A stretch of DNA of 57,678 nt from Massilia sp. (GTDB taxonomy: Bacteria; Pseudomonadota; Gammaproteobacteria; Burkholderiales; Burkholderiaceae_D): NCBI GenBank assembly GCA_025359245.1, contig JANYGW010000101.1:1-57678 (forward strand), written 5' to 3'. The notes beneath the pieces are model-generated. The model was not told where the DNA came from, did not search any database, and saw only the letters and a program-made list of their open reading frames with translations. The position numbers and the translations under genes are program-made. Positions 29,249 through 38,266 of this stretch are shown piece after piece. The number at the start of each line of letters is the position of its first letter. The stretch's first letter is position 1.

Positions 29249-32158
29249 CTATGCCATCTGGCGTTTTGCCAGTTCGGCGAACAGACCGCCCTGGTGCATC
29301 AATTCTTCATACGAGCCGCTTTGCGCGACCTTGCCTTTGTCGAGCACGTAAATGCAGTCGGCGTTGATGATTGTGCTTAGCCGGTGCGCGATCACCACCC
29401 GCGTTGCCTGCAGCTTTTCCATGCTGGCGCTGACGATGGCCTGGCTCTGGTTGTCGAGCGCACTGGTGGCCTCGTCGAAAAAGACGATCTTCGGTTTGTT
29501 GACGATGGCGCGCGCGATCAGCAGGCGCTGGCGCTGGCCGCCGGACAGCGTGCCGCCGCCCTCGCTGACGAGCGTGTGCATCCCCATCGGCATGGCGTTG
29601 ATATCGTGATCGAGGCCGCAGGCGCGCGCGGCGGCCCACGCATCGTCCAGCGTCAGGCTGTTGGCGCCGACGATGTTGGTGTAGATGTCGCCGCTCATCA
29701 GCCGGCCCCCTTGCAGCACCACGCCCATCTGGCGCCGGACCGCGCCGATATCGACTTCGTCCAGGTTGTGGCCGTCGTAATACACGCCGCCGTGGGTCGG
29801 CTGCTCGAAGCCCAGCATCAGCCGCAGCAAGGTGGACTTGCCCGATCCGGACGACCCGACCAGCGCGACGAACTGCCCCGCCTTGATCGAGATCGACACG
29901 TCATCGATGACGGGCGGGGAGTCCGGCGCATACGCAAAGCGGATCGAGCTCAGTTCGATCGCCCCGGCCAGGATGCCAGGATGCGGCCGGCTCTCGTCGA
30001 CTTCGGGCAGGGTGGTCAATATCGGCTTGGTGCGCTCGTAGGTCGAGGCGATCGGCAACAGCTCAATGCCGGTCTTGACCAGCGCCAGCGCGGCATTGAG
30101 GAAAATCGTCCAGGCCGCGCTGAAGGCGATGAAGTCGCTCGTCGTAAACCGCGCCGCTTCGGTCTGGGCAGCGGCCAGGCCGATGAAGGCGAACACCACC
30201 GCGTTCGATGCCAGCGGAAAGGCCGCGTTGAACACCGCGCTCAGGTTCGCCAGGCTGCCGGCGCGCAGGGCCAGCCGCTTCTGGCGCCCGAAGCCGGCCG
30301 CCCAGTTAGCGAAGGCGCGCGCTTCCGATCCGGTGATGCGCAGCTTGGCGACGCCGCCCAGGTACTCGAACACCATGCCGGCCACCTTGCCGTTCGCATC
30401 GGCCGCCTGGCGCCGCACGCCTGCGCTGAAATAGCCGATCACGAGATTGGCGCCGACCGCCAGCAGCAGCAGCGCGATCGCGACCAGCGCCAGCCTGGCG
30501 CTGTAGTAGAACAGCAGGAACACGTTCAGCGACGCGAACACGCTGGAGATCACGGTCGCAATGACGGTGCCCGACAGCGCCTGGCGGATTTCGTTGATGC
30601 CGTTGATCCTGGTGGCCAGGTCGCCGGCCGTGTAGTCGCGGAAGAACGGCACCGGCAAGTTCAGCACCCGGTCCCAGACGGCCGCCTGCAAGTCGCTGCT
30701 AGCCTTGCCTTCGATGCGCAGCATGGTCAGCGAACGGGTGGCCTCGAACAGCAAGGTCACCAGGCTGGCCACGAACAGGATCACCACCACCTGCACCATC
30801 TGGGCGCGGTCGGCAGCTGGAAAGATGCTGTCGAACAGATAGCCGCTGGCGATCGGGATGGCCATGCCAAGCAGCGCGCTGACGAGTGCAATGGCGGCCA
30901 CCGTTGCGACTTCATGGCGCACGCTGCGCGCGACAAAGCGCAGCAGGTCGCGCAGGCTCAATGCATGCGACGGCAGCCCCGCATAAAAGGTGTACGAAAA
31001 CGCCTTCAGGGTTTGCGCGAACTCGGCATCGACGATGGTCTCTTCGCGGGTGGCCGGGTCGATCGCGCGATAGCGGCCGCGCCGGGTCGGCAGCAAAGCG
31101 TGCGGCATGCTGTTGGTCTCGGAGAAAACCAGCAGGGGACCGTTATCGTGCAGCCACCAGTCGCCTTTCAGGGCCACTACGCGGGTGCGCACGGCCGACG
31201 CTTGCGCGATCGCCTTGACTGGGTCGCTGTAGCGCGAGTCGACCGGCGGCGGGGCCGGCTTGAAGGTGATGCCGAGCTGCTCGCCGAGGATTTTGCAGGC
31301 GTTGAGGATCACATTGCTGCCGGCAATCTGCTCGCCGCCGTGCGCGCGGTCGTGGAACAGCGAGACAAAGCCGCCCAGCGCGTCGGTCATGGCCCGGCTG
31401 CTCAGCGCGCGCTTGGCCTGCAGGCGATTGAGTTCATCGATTTCGCCTTGTTCCGCCTGCGCGATGGCGCAGCGGTGCAGGTGCAGGAACAGGGCGTCCA
31501 CGCCGTCCAGCAGCGCGTCGCATGACAGGTCCAGTTCGTGGATCAGGGCGGCTTCGATCTCGCTGCCTGCGCTCAGGCCGACCCAGGTATTGGGCGGCAG
31601 CGGCACCGGGCGCGCCAGCGCAAGCTCGGTCATGCCGTGATAGCTGACCGTGCCTGAAACGGGAGAGAGCCACATGCCCGTCGTGGCCGGGGCCAGCGAC
31701 AGGGCCTGGTCGGCGTCGGCGGCGCGCCGGCCGGTGTCGAGCGGCAGGCAGGGCGCCGACCTGCGCTGGGCGACGCCGCGCGCGATGTTGGCGGCCAGCT
31801 GGTCCAGCTGCGCCATGGCGGCGTCGCGCATGGCCGGCTGCTCGAACAGGTCCAGCAGCTCGGCGCGCTCGATGCAGCGGTATTCGGCACCGATGTCGGG
31901 CAGCACCGCCAGCAGCGCGCTGCCTTGTGCGCAGGCGGATGGCACGCTGAGCAGCTGTCCCGCCTCGACCGAAAACAAGGGCGTCCTGGCGCCGGTGCCG
32001 CCCTGAGTGCCACTGCTGACGAGGAACACGTCGACCTTGCCGCGCTCGACATACCACGCGGGGAAGTCGGCTCCGACGATGTGCAGGCCGCGTTCGGTCC
32101 CGCGCCGGCCCAGCTGCAGCAAGCGGTATTCGAGATCGGGCATGAGTCGCTTATTCAT
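29249..32158 (-). CDS. NHLM-type bacteriocin export ABC transporter, permease/ATPase subunit (no peptidase)
   Basis: The 969-residue protein has an N-terminal region of about 400 residues resembling the cyclic-nucleotide-binding-like domain of the second NHLM exporter. A transmembrane ABC domain with about six helices follows (from about residue 420, FVARSVRHEVATVAAIALVSALLG). The nucleotide-binding domain has Walker A VGSSGSGKSTLLRLM, signature LSGGQRQRLLIARA and Walker B IVFFDEATSALD. It lacks the Cys/His of C39 peptidases. It overlaps the upstream exporter gene by eight bases. It probably works with the C39 exporter, HlyD and TolC proteins to move the mature peptide. Confidence 0.88.
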   Translation of the reverse strand: MNKRLMPDLEYRLLQLGRRGTERGLHIVGADFPAWYVERGKVDVFLVSSGTQGGTGARTPLFSVEAGQLLSVPSACAQGSALLAVLPDIGAEYRCIERAELLDLFEQPAMRDAAMAQLDQLAANIARGVAQRRSAPCLPLDTGRRAADADQALSLAPATTGMWLSPVSGTVSYHGMTELALARPVPLPPNTWVGLSAGSEIEAALIHELDLSCDALLDGVDALFLHLHRCAIAQAEQGEIDELNRLQAKRALSSRAMTDALGGFVSLFHDRAHGGEQIAGSNVILNACKILGEQLGITFKPAPPPVDSRYSDPVKAIAQASAVRTRVVALKGDWWLHDNGPLLVFSETNSMPHALLPTRRGRYRAIDPATREETIVDAEFAQTLKAFSYTFYAGLPSHALSLRDLLRFVARSVRHEVATVAAIALVSALLGMAIPIASGYLFDSIFPAADRAQMVQVVVILFVASLVTLLFEATRSLTMLRIEGKASSDLQAAVWDRVLNLPVPFFRDYTAGDLATRINGINEIRQALSGTVIATVISSVFASLNVFLLFYYSARLALVAIALLLLAVGANLVIGYFSAGVRRQAADANGKVAGMVFEYLGGVAKLRITGSEARAFANWAAGFGRQKRLALRAGSLANLSAVFNAAFPLASNAVVFAFIGLAAAQTEAARFTTSDFIAFSAAWTIFLNAALALVKTGIELLPIASTYERTKPILTTLPEVDESRPHPGILAGAIELSSIRFAYAPDSPPVIDDVSISIKAGQFVALVGSSGSGKSTLLRLMLGFEQPTHGGVYYDGHNLDEVDIGAVRRQMGVVLQGGRLMSGDIYTNIVGANSLTLDDAWAAARACGLDHDINAMPMGMHTLVSEGGGTLSGGQRQRLLIARAIVNKPKIVFFDEATSALDNQSQAIVSASMEKLQATRVVIAHRLSTIINADCIYVLDKGKVAQSGSYEELMHQGGLFAELAKRQMA

Positions 32159-34379
32159 TTTCCATCAGCCTTGCGTAGTTGCCGTTCAATGCCATCAGCG
32201 TGTCGTGGGTGCCGCGCTCCATCACCTTGCCGCGCTCGAGCAGGATGATCTCGTCGCAGTCGCGGATGGAACTGAGGCGGTGCGCCACGATCAGGCACGC
32301 GCAGCCGCGCCGGCGCAAGTTGGCGTCGACCGTCTTTTCGGTCAGCGGATCGAGCGCGCTGGTCGCTTCGTCGAGGATCACCAGGCGCGGGTTGGCGCAC
32401 AGCGCGCGCGCGATTTCCAGGCGCTGGCGCTGGCCGCCGCTGAAATTGGCGCCGCCTTCGGACACGGCGCCGTCGTAGCCGCCCGGGCGGCTCGAAATCA
32501 CGTCGTGGATGCAGGCGTCCTTGGCCGCTTCGACCATGACGGCGTGCGACACGGTGCTGTCCCACATGGTCAGGTTGTCGCGGATGGTCCCGGAGAACAG
32601 GGCGATATCCTGGTCCACCGCGGCCATCGAATTGAGCAGCTGCCAGCGCGGCCAGGCCTGGCGCGATTTGCCGTCGAACAGGATCTCGCCGCCCCACAGC
32701 TCGTACAATCCCAGCACCAGTTTCGAGATGGTCGACTTGCCGCAGCCCGAGGCGCCCACCAGCGCGATCCGCTGGCCCGGCTTGACCAGCAGGTTGAAGT
32801 CCTTCAGCAGTGGCGGCGCCAGGCGGCTGTAGCCGAACGTGATGTTGCGCAGTTCCAGGCTGCCTTCCAGCTTGGCCGAATGCACTTCCGTCTGCGCCGT
32901 ATCCATGGCCGCGATGTCCTCGGCGGGGTAGCACATGACGTCGTCGAGGCGGCCCATGTCGCCCTGGAATGCCTGGATTTTGCCGCCCAGCGCCACCAGC
33001 ACATTGGTCGGTCCGATGAAGCTGGCCACCAGCGCCTGGAAGGCCACCAGCGTGCCGATCGTCATTTCGCCGTCCATCACGCGCATGCCGCCCAGGCCGA
33101 GCAGCAGGGCGCTGTTGGCCGCGGTCAGGAATTTCGGCAGCAGGTCGAGTGCAATCGAGCTGCGGCTCATTGCCTGGATCGAATTGAGCAAACGCGCCTG
33201 GTAGCCGGCCCAGCGCCCGAAGAAATCCGATTCGGCACCGGACGCCTTCAGCGACTCGATCAGCAGCAAGCCGTTCATCGACGTGCCGGACACCTTGCCG
33301 TGATCGATGGACAGGCGCTGCGTCAGTTCGGTGCGGCGCTGCGACACGAAACGCAGCACCAGCACATTGGCGATCACGATGGCGATCGCGAACAGGCTCA
33401 TGGTGACATCGTAGAACAGCATGATGGCGGCAAAAAACAGCGCGGTAATCACGCTGAGCACCCCGCCGGCCAGGTCCTCGGACAGGATCTGGGCAACCTG
33501 GTCGTTGATGCCGACGCGCGCCCCGATGTCGCCCGCCGAACGCTGGTTGTAGAACGACAGGGGCAGGCGCAGCACATGCCAGAAGAAGGCGGAGGCGGTG
33601 CTGAGCGCGATCCGCGTTTCCAGCTTGAGCAGGTAATAGCGCTGGAGCCAGGTCAGCGCGGCCAGCAGCACGGCGGTGGCGAACATGCCAGCCACCAGCG
33701 GGACGGCCCAGCTGTGCAAGCCCTCGACCAGCACCTGGTCGATGAAGATCGAGGTAAAGGCGGGAATCACCAGGCCGGGGACCACCAGCGCAAGGCCGAC
33801 CAGGACCAGATAGGTGACCGCGCTCCTGGCGCCGACCAGGCGCCGGCGCAGGCCGGCCAGCAGGCTTGGTGGCCGGCCCGACGGCACAAAGTCGGGTCCG
33901 CGCTCGAACGTCAGCACGATGCCGGTGAACGACTGGTCGAACTCGTCGGCGGTGACGGTGCGCCGTCCCATGCCAGGGTCGTTGATGTAGACCTTGTCGT
34001 CGGCGCCGAAGCCGTCGAGCACGACGAAATGGTTGAAGTTCCAGAATATGATGGCCGGCAGGGCGATCGTGCGCAAGCCTTCCGGCTCGGTCTTGAAACC
34101 CTGCGCCAGCAAGCCGTACTGGCGCGCCGCGGCCAGGATGTTGCTGGCCTTGCTGCCGTCGCGCGAGACGCCGCAAGCGATCCGCAACTGCTCGAGCTGC
34201 ACATACTTTTTGAAATAGCCGAGCACCATGGACAGCGACGCCGCGCCGCATTCGACCGCCTCCATCTGCAGCACCGACGGCGTGTGCACGCCGCGTTTGG
34301 CCGCGCGCCGGGTCGCCCCGCGCAGCCAACCGATTGGACGCGCGGCGTGAAAGAAGGACGCTTGCATGAGGGCTCTCAT
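32151..34379 (-). CDS. NHLM-type peptidase-containing ABC exporter (C39 peptidase-permease-ATPase)
   Basis: The 742-residue protein cleaves double-glycine leaders and exports the peptide. The N-terminal C39 peptidase shows TPSVLQMEAVECGAASLSMV, with oxyanion Gln38 and catalytic Cys44. FNHFVVLDGF gives His117 and YINDPGMG gives Asp134. A six-helix transmembrane region follows (about 160-440), then the ATPase with VGASGCGKSTISKLV, FSGGQRQRLEIARAL and VILDEATSALD. Its obvious substrate is the precursor at 42186-42368, whose leader ends ISGG. It overlaps the HlyD gene by four bases. Confidence 0.93.
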   Translation of the reverse strand: MRALMQASFFHAARPIGWLRGATRRAAKRGVHTPSVLQMEAVECGAASLSMVLGYFKKYVQLEQLRIACGVSRDGSKASNILAAARQYGLLAQGFKTEPEGLRTIALPAIIFWNFNHFVVLDGFGADDKVYINDPGMGRRTVTADEFDQSFTGIVLTFERGPDFVPSGRPPSLLAGLRRRLVGARSAVTYLVLVGLALVVPGLVIPAFTSIFIDQVLVEGLHSWAVPLVAGMFATAVLLAALTWLQRYYLLKLETRIALSTASAFFWHVLRLPLSFYNQRSAGDIGARVGINDQVAQILSEDLAGGVLSVITALFFAAIMLFYDVTMSLFAIAIVIANVLVLRFVSQRRTELTQRLSIDHGKVSGTSMNGLLLIESLKASGAESDFFGRWAGYQARLLNSIQAMSRSSIALDLLPKFLTAANSALLLGLGGMRVMDGEMTIGTLVAFQALVASFIGPTNVLVALGGKIQAFQGDMGRLDDVMCYPAEDIAAMDTAQTEVHSAKLEGSLELRNITFGYSRLAPPLLKDFNLLVKPGQRIALVGASGCGKSTISKLVLGLYELWGGEILFDGKSRQAWPRWQLLNSMAAVDQDIALFSGTIRDNLTMWDSTVSHAVMVEAAKDACIHDVISSRPGGYDGAVSEGGANFSGGQRQRLEIARALCANPRLVILDEATSALDPLTEKTVDANLRRRGCACLIVAHRLSSIRDCDEIILLERGKVMERGTHDTLMALNGNYARLMENE

Positions 34380-35644
34380 TCGAGTCCGACGAATTTCTTT
34401 AGGACCGGGATGACCAGCGCGATCGGCCTTTGCTCGTACAGCGTGATCGAAGCCGAACAGGTGGTGTTGCTCTGGATCGAAAACGGCGGGCCCGAGCGGG
34501 TCGACCAGGCATAGTGGCTGACGTTATTGGACGCCGGCTTGAGGGCCGCCATGATCTGGATCGGTGCCTGCGTGCCGGCCAGCTGCTGCACCAGCCGGTC
34601 GTTGCCGAACACCCGCATCAGCCCCTGCTGGGTGGACGGATAGTCGGCCACGGTAGTCACGAAGGCCGGCAGGTAGCCGAATTCCTCGCGCTTGGCGGTG
34701 CTCGGGCTGATCTCGACCTTCATGCCGCTGTGGACTTTCTTGCCTTCCGCCCCAGGCAGGTAGACATAGGCTTCGAGTTCATTGACGTCGAGCCCGGACG
34801 CTTCGACCGTCAGCAGGTCGGTGCCGCGCTCGACCAGCTGTCCCTCGGTCGCCTTGACCTCCAGCACGCGCCCGGTGTACGGGCTGACCACCGCGGTCAG
34901 CGTCTTGGCATTCCTGACCAGCAGGCTGGTTGCGCGCTTCGCATCCTCCAGCTGGTTTTTCGCCTGCACGACCTCGTTGTCGCTCTGCTTCCTGGTCTCG
35001 AGCCGCGCCACTTCGAGCTGCTTGGCCTGGCCGTGGATATTCTGCATATCGAGATCGATGGAGGCCGCCTCGAACTGCGACGCCAGCATGGTTTGCTTGG
35101 TGATCAGGCCTTGCTGGAACAGGCTGGCCTGGGTCTCGATGCGTTCCTTGACCAGCTTCAGGCGCTGCGCTGCCGATGCCAGCTGGTGCGCCAGGTTTTG
35201 CTGCTGCTGCACCATGGTCGCATCGCGCAGCGCGGCACTTTGCGCCGCCACCGCCATGACCTGGTCGTACTGGGCCTGTACTTCCTTCAGGCGCGCTTCG
35301 CTCGCCTCTATCTTTGGCAGCAGGTCGGGCTGTTCGAGGCGCCCGATGATCTGGCCGCGCGTGACCTTGTCGCCTACCTCCACCGCGAGGTCGGTCAGGC
35401 GCCCGCTGGCCGACGTCATCAGCAGGTTGACGCCGCCGCTCTTGACCAGGATGCACTGTTGTCCGAGCAGCTTGGTCGGCAGGCGGCCGAACAGGCTCCA
35501 GCCGATCGCCGTGGCCAGCAGCATGCCGATGCCGCTCAGCGCAATCCAGCCTTTGGCCGATGTCACCTGCAGCAGGCAATCGAGTTCTTCCGGCGAAGAC
35601 AAACGGTTCAAGGCGACCTGCCTGAAGAGAGTTTTATTCGTCAT
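34376..35644 (-). CDS. HlyD-family secretion adaptor (NHLM-type)
   Basis: The 422-residue periplasmic adaptor has a single N-terminal membrane helix (about residues 32-50, GWIALSGIGMLLATAIGWSL). A biotinyl-lipoyl half-motif (TSASGRLTDLAVEVGDKVTRGQIIGRL), a long alpha hairpin (about 110-240) and a second lipoyl half (VVSPYTGRVLEVKATEGQLV) follow. It would couple the C39 exporter to the TolC-type protein. The stop is TGA 34376, inside the start of the ABC gene. Confidence 0.9.
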   Translation of the reverse strand: MTNKTLFRQVALNRLSSPEELDCLLQVTSAKGWIALSGIGMLLATAIGWSLFGRLPTKLLGQQCILVKSGGVNLLMTSASGRLTDLAVEVGDKVTRGQIIGRLEQPDLLPKIEASEARLKEVQAQYDQVMAVAAQSAALRDATMVQQQQNLAHQLASAAQRLKLVKERIETQASLFQQGLITKQTMLASQFEAASIDLDMQNIHGQAKQLEVARLETRKQSDNEVVQAKNQLEDAKRATSLLVRNAKTLTAVVSPYTGRVLEVKATEGQLVERGTDLLTVEASGLDVNELEAYVYLPGAEGKKVHSGMKVEISPSTAKREEFGYLPAFVTTVADYPSTQQGLMRVFGNDRLVQQLAGTQAPIQIMAALKPASNNVSHYAWSTRSGPPFSIQSNTTCSASITLYEQRPIALVIPVLKKFVGLE

Positions 35645-35650
35645 GGCTGC

Positions 35651-37207
35651 TCACTTGTTCAAGGAAGGGGAAACGATCAATTGCCCGGCCACCGGGCCCA
35701 GCCCCGCCAGCTCGGCCAGGTTCAGGTCGAAGCGTTCGCCCTGGCCGTCCGGCAGCAGCGTGCCGGTTTCGAAGCGCAGGCGCGCGATCGCGTTCGCGTA
35801 CGCCAGGTGCGTGAGCAGGAAATTGGTGCGGGCGTTGATGAACCGGGTCTCGACATTGATCACGTCGATCAGCGTCGAGATGCCGTTGCGCTGCTTGACG
35901 ATTTCCTGCTTGACCGCCAGCTCGTACAGGCCCAGCGCCTCCTGCGCCACCTTCAGCTGGGCGGCGCTGCTGGCCAGGCTTTGCAGCGCGCTGTCGACGC
36001 CGTTGGCGATGGCCGTGCCCAGGTCGCGCCGCCGCACCGACAACTGGTCGAGCGTCGCGTCGCGCTCGCGCACCAGGCCGCGTGCCGCCGTGTTCTGGAC
36101 CGGGAACTGGTAGTTCAGGCGCGCCACGACGGAAGGACCGCTCTGCACCCGTCCGGGGTCGGAGAGGAAGGGGAAATGGCGGCCGCTGTCGTTGACCTTG
36201 GCATACGAGAGGCCCACTTCGACGTCCAGCGCCGGCAGCAGCTGGTGGCGCGCCGCCTGCGCCTGGCGTTCGGCCGCGGCACTCTGCGCAGCCAGCGCCG
36301 CCAAGTCCGGCCGGCGCGCCTGCGCGGCCGCGCGCAAGCGTGCCAGCTGCGCGTCGGGGGGCAGGTCGATCTCGACGATGGCGGGCAGCGGGTCGGCCGG
36401 TTCGGCCAGCGCCGCGATGGCGGCGGCGTCGAGGCCGAGCAGGCGTCCGAGCGCGCTGCGGGCGCGCGTCAGGGCCAGCGTCGCCGCCTGGCGCGCGGTG
36501 CTGCGGTCGGCCAGGTCGGCCTTGAGCAACACCAGGTCGGCGCGCGGTTTTTCGGAGGCATCGACCAGCTTCTGGGTTGATCCCAGCAAGTCGCGGCTGC
36601 GCTGTTCGCTGTCGAGCGCGACCTTTTCCAGCGCAAACTGGATCGAGTAGGTCCAGTAGGCCGACAGCGTGTTGTAGAGCGCCTGCGAGGTGTTGTCGCG
36701 CAGCGTCAGTTCGCTCGCCTGCACCGCCAGGTTGGCGGCGTCTTCGGCTGCCGCCACCTCGCGCGCGCCGCGCCCCTTGAGCAAGGGCAGGGTCAGAGTC
36801 AACCCGAGCGACACCGCGCCTGGCGCCTGCGCTCCGGCCAATGCGCTGTCGAGGTAGGAGGTGGCGCCGAGCGCGGCGCCCACGCTGGCGCCGCTGCGCA
36901 ACTGCTTGATGGCGCCGACCCGGTAGCCGGTCGCGAAGGCCTGCTGCTGGTCCACGCCGGGCAGCGGGCTGGGGCTGATCAGCCTGGAGTAATTGACGCC
37001 CGACGTCAGCATCACATCGAATTGCCCGGCCGCCTGCATCTGCAGGCCGCGCGCCGCTTCGGCCACGGTTTCCTGGACCTGCACATCGGGATTGGCCGAC
37101 AGCGCCATGCGCAGCGCGTCGACCAGGCGCAGCGGCGGGGCGGCCAGCGCCGCAGTGCTCCATGCCAGTCCCAGCGCCAGCACGGCGCGTGTCGTGATTC
37201 TCTCCAT
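35651..37207 (-). CDS. TolC-family outer-membrane efflux protein
   Basis: The 518-residue protein has a signal peptide ending near ALAAP and two OEP repeats made of long alpha-helical hairpins (about 30-250 and 280-490). Motifs such as LVDALRMALSANPDVQVQ and ALAAQSAAAERQAQAARHQLLPALDVEVGL are typical. It should form the outer-membrane exit duct for the exporter encoded just downstream. Its presence completes a type I secretion path, unusual for NHLM clusters unless the peptide must leave a Gram-negative cell. Confidence 0.9.
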   Translation of the reverse strand: MERITTRAVLALGLAWSTAALAAPPLRLVDALRMALSANPDVQVQETVAEAARGLQMQAAGQFDVMLTSGVNYSRLISPSPLPGVDQQQAFATGYRVGAIKQLRSGASVGAALGATSYLDSALAGAQAPGAVSLGLTLTLPLLKGRGAREVAAAEDAANLAVQASELTLRDNTSQALYNTLSAYWTYSIQFALEKVALDSEQRSRDLLGSTQKLVDASEKPRADLVLLKADLADRSTARQAATLALTRARSALGRLLGLDAAAIAALAEPADPLPAIVEIDLPPDAQLARLRAAAQARRPDLAALAAQSAAAERQAQAARHQLLPALDVEVGLSYAKVNDSGRHFPFLSDPGRVQSGPSVVARLNYQFPVQNTAARGLVRERDATLDQLSVRRRDLGTAIANGVDSALQSLASSAAQLKVAQEALGLYELAVKQEIVKQRNGISTLIDVINVETRFINARTNFLLTHLAYANAIARLRFETGTLLPDGQGERFDLNLAELAGLGPVAGQLIVSPSLNK

Positions 37208-37210
37208 CGC

Positions 37211-38251
37211 CTATTCGCGGGCGTCGATGGCGTCGACGGGCGTGATCAGTTCGGCGAACTTCAACACCGCCAGCGGCGGGTAGACGCCGAGCGACTTGGC
37301 CGACTTCATGTTGATCAGATAGGTGAAGCGATTGAGCGACTCGATCGGAATCTGCGCCACGCTCGCTTTCTTCGACAGGATCTGTTCGGCCTTGTAGGCG
37401 GCCAGTTCGCCCACATTGGCATAGGTGCTGACCAGGCCGAGCAAGGCGCCGTCCTGGCGGATCGGCGCCTCGGTGGCGGCGAACACCGGCACGCCCGCAT
37501 TATGCGCGGCCCGCACCACCACGCCGGCATTCTTGATCAGGAAGGAGTCGGACGGCACATAGATGACCTGCGGCTTCCTGGCCAGCAGTTCGCGCATGGC
37601 GACGCCGATCGCGTCGACCGCGGGCTGGTTGCTGCCGTCGACCTTGAGTGGCACCAGTTGCAGCACCAGCGAAAAAGTCGGCGCTATCTTTTCCAGCTCG
37701 CGCACGGCCAGCACTGAATTTTTCTCGTTCGGGTTGTAGATCACGCCCAGCGTCTGGGTGCTGCGCATCGCCTCGAGCGCCTGCAGCTGCGCGCCCAACG
37801 GCACCATGTGCGAAGCGCCGGTCAGGTTGCGCCCGGACGCTTTGAGGTTCTTGACCAGCTTGGCGCCGATCGGATCGGCCACGATGTTGAACACCACGGG
37901 AATGTCGGTGATGTTCCGGGCCGGATCGGCTTCGCCCGCCAGGCCGACCACGGCGGCGGTCATGGTGGTGCCGAAGGTGTAGATCAGGTCGGGCTTCGAT
38001 TGCTTCGCTTCGGCGATGAATTCGGCGATTTTCCCGGCGTCGGCCTGGGCATCGCGGATGATGAATTCGGCCGGAATATGGCGCCGCTTGAAGTAGTCCA
38101 TGAAGCCTTTTTCGGCATCGGTCTGGCCGCGGTACAGCAGCATCATGATGCGATAAGGCTTGGCGGCGGGCGCGGGCACGGGCGCCTGGGCGGAACTGGC
38201 GGCGACCGGCCGGATCAGGCAGCACATCAGCAACAGGGTGAAAAGACGCAT
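37211..38251 (-). CDS. ABC transporter substrate-binding-like protein (ABC_sub_bind / TrpX type)
   Basis: The 346-residue secreted protein has a signal peptide (VAASSA) and a type I periplasmic-binding fold of the ABC_sub_bind family. It shows YRIMMLLYRGQTDAEKGFMDYF, DLIYTFGTTMTAAVVG, VVFNIVADPIGAKLV and TLGVIYNPNEKNS. Relatives bind aromatic amino acids or related ligands and often serve sensors rather than transporters. There is no cognate permease or ATPase. It lies directly after two membrane sensor genes, which suggests a ligand-binding partner for them. Confidence 0.85.
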   Translation of the reverse strand: MRLFTLLLMCCLIRPVAASSAQAPVPAPAAKPYRIMMLLYRGQTDAEKGFMDYFKRRHIPAEFIIRDAQADAGKIAEFIAEAKQSKPDLIYTFGTTMTAAVVGLAGEADPARNITDIPVVFNIVADPIGAKLVKNLKASGRNLTGASHMVPLGAQLQALEAMRSTQTLGVIYNPNEKNSVLAVRELEKIAPTFSLVLQLVPLKVDGSNQPAVDAIGVAMRELLARKPQVIYVPSDSFLIKNAGVVVRAAHNAGVPVFAATEAPIRQDGALLGLVSTYANVGELAAYKAEQILSKKASVAQIPIESLNRFTYLINMKSAKSLGVYPPLAVLKFAELITPVDAIDARE

Positions 38252-38266
38252 GGTGACTTTCTAATT

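Noticed and set aside
27480..36580. Very long antisense open frames opposite the LanB, binding protein, exporter, HlyD and TolC genes (for example 27480-29351, 29384-31525, 32007-34514, 34430-36580)
   Set aside because: They lie wholly opposite genes with clear domains, have His/Arg/Gln-rich unnatural composition and reflect the lack of stops opposite GC-rich codons.
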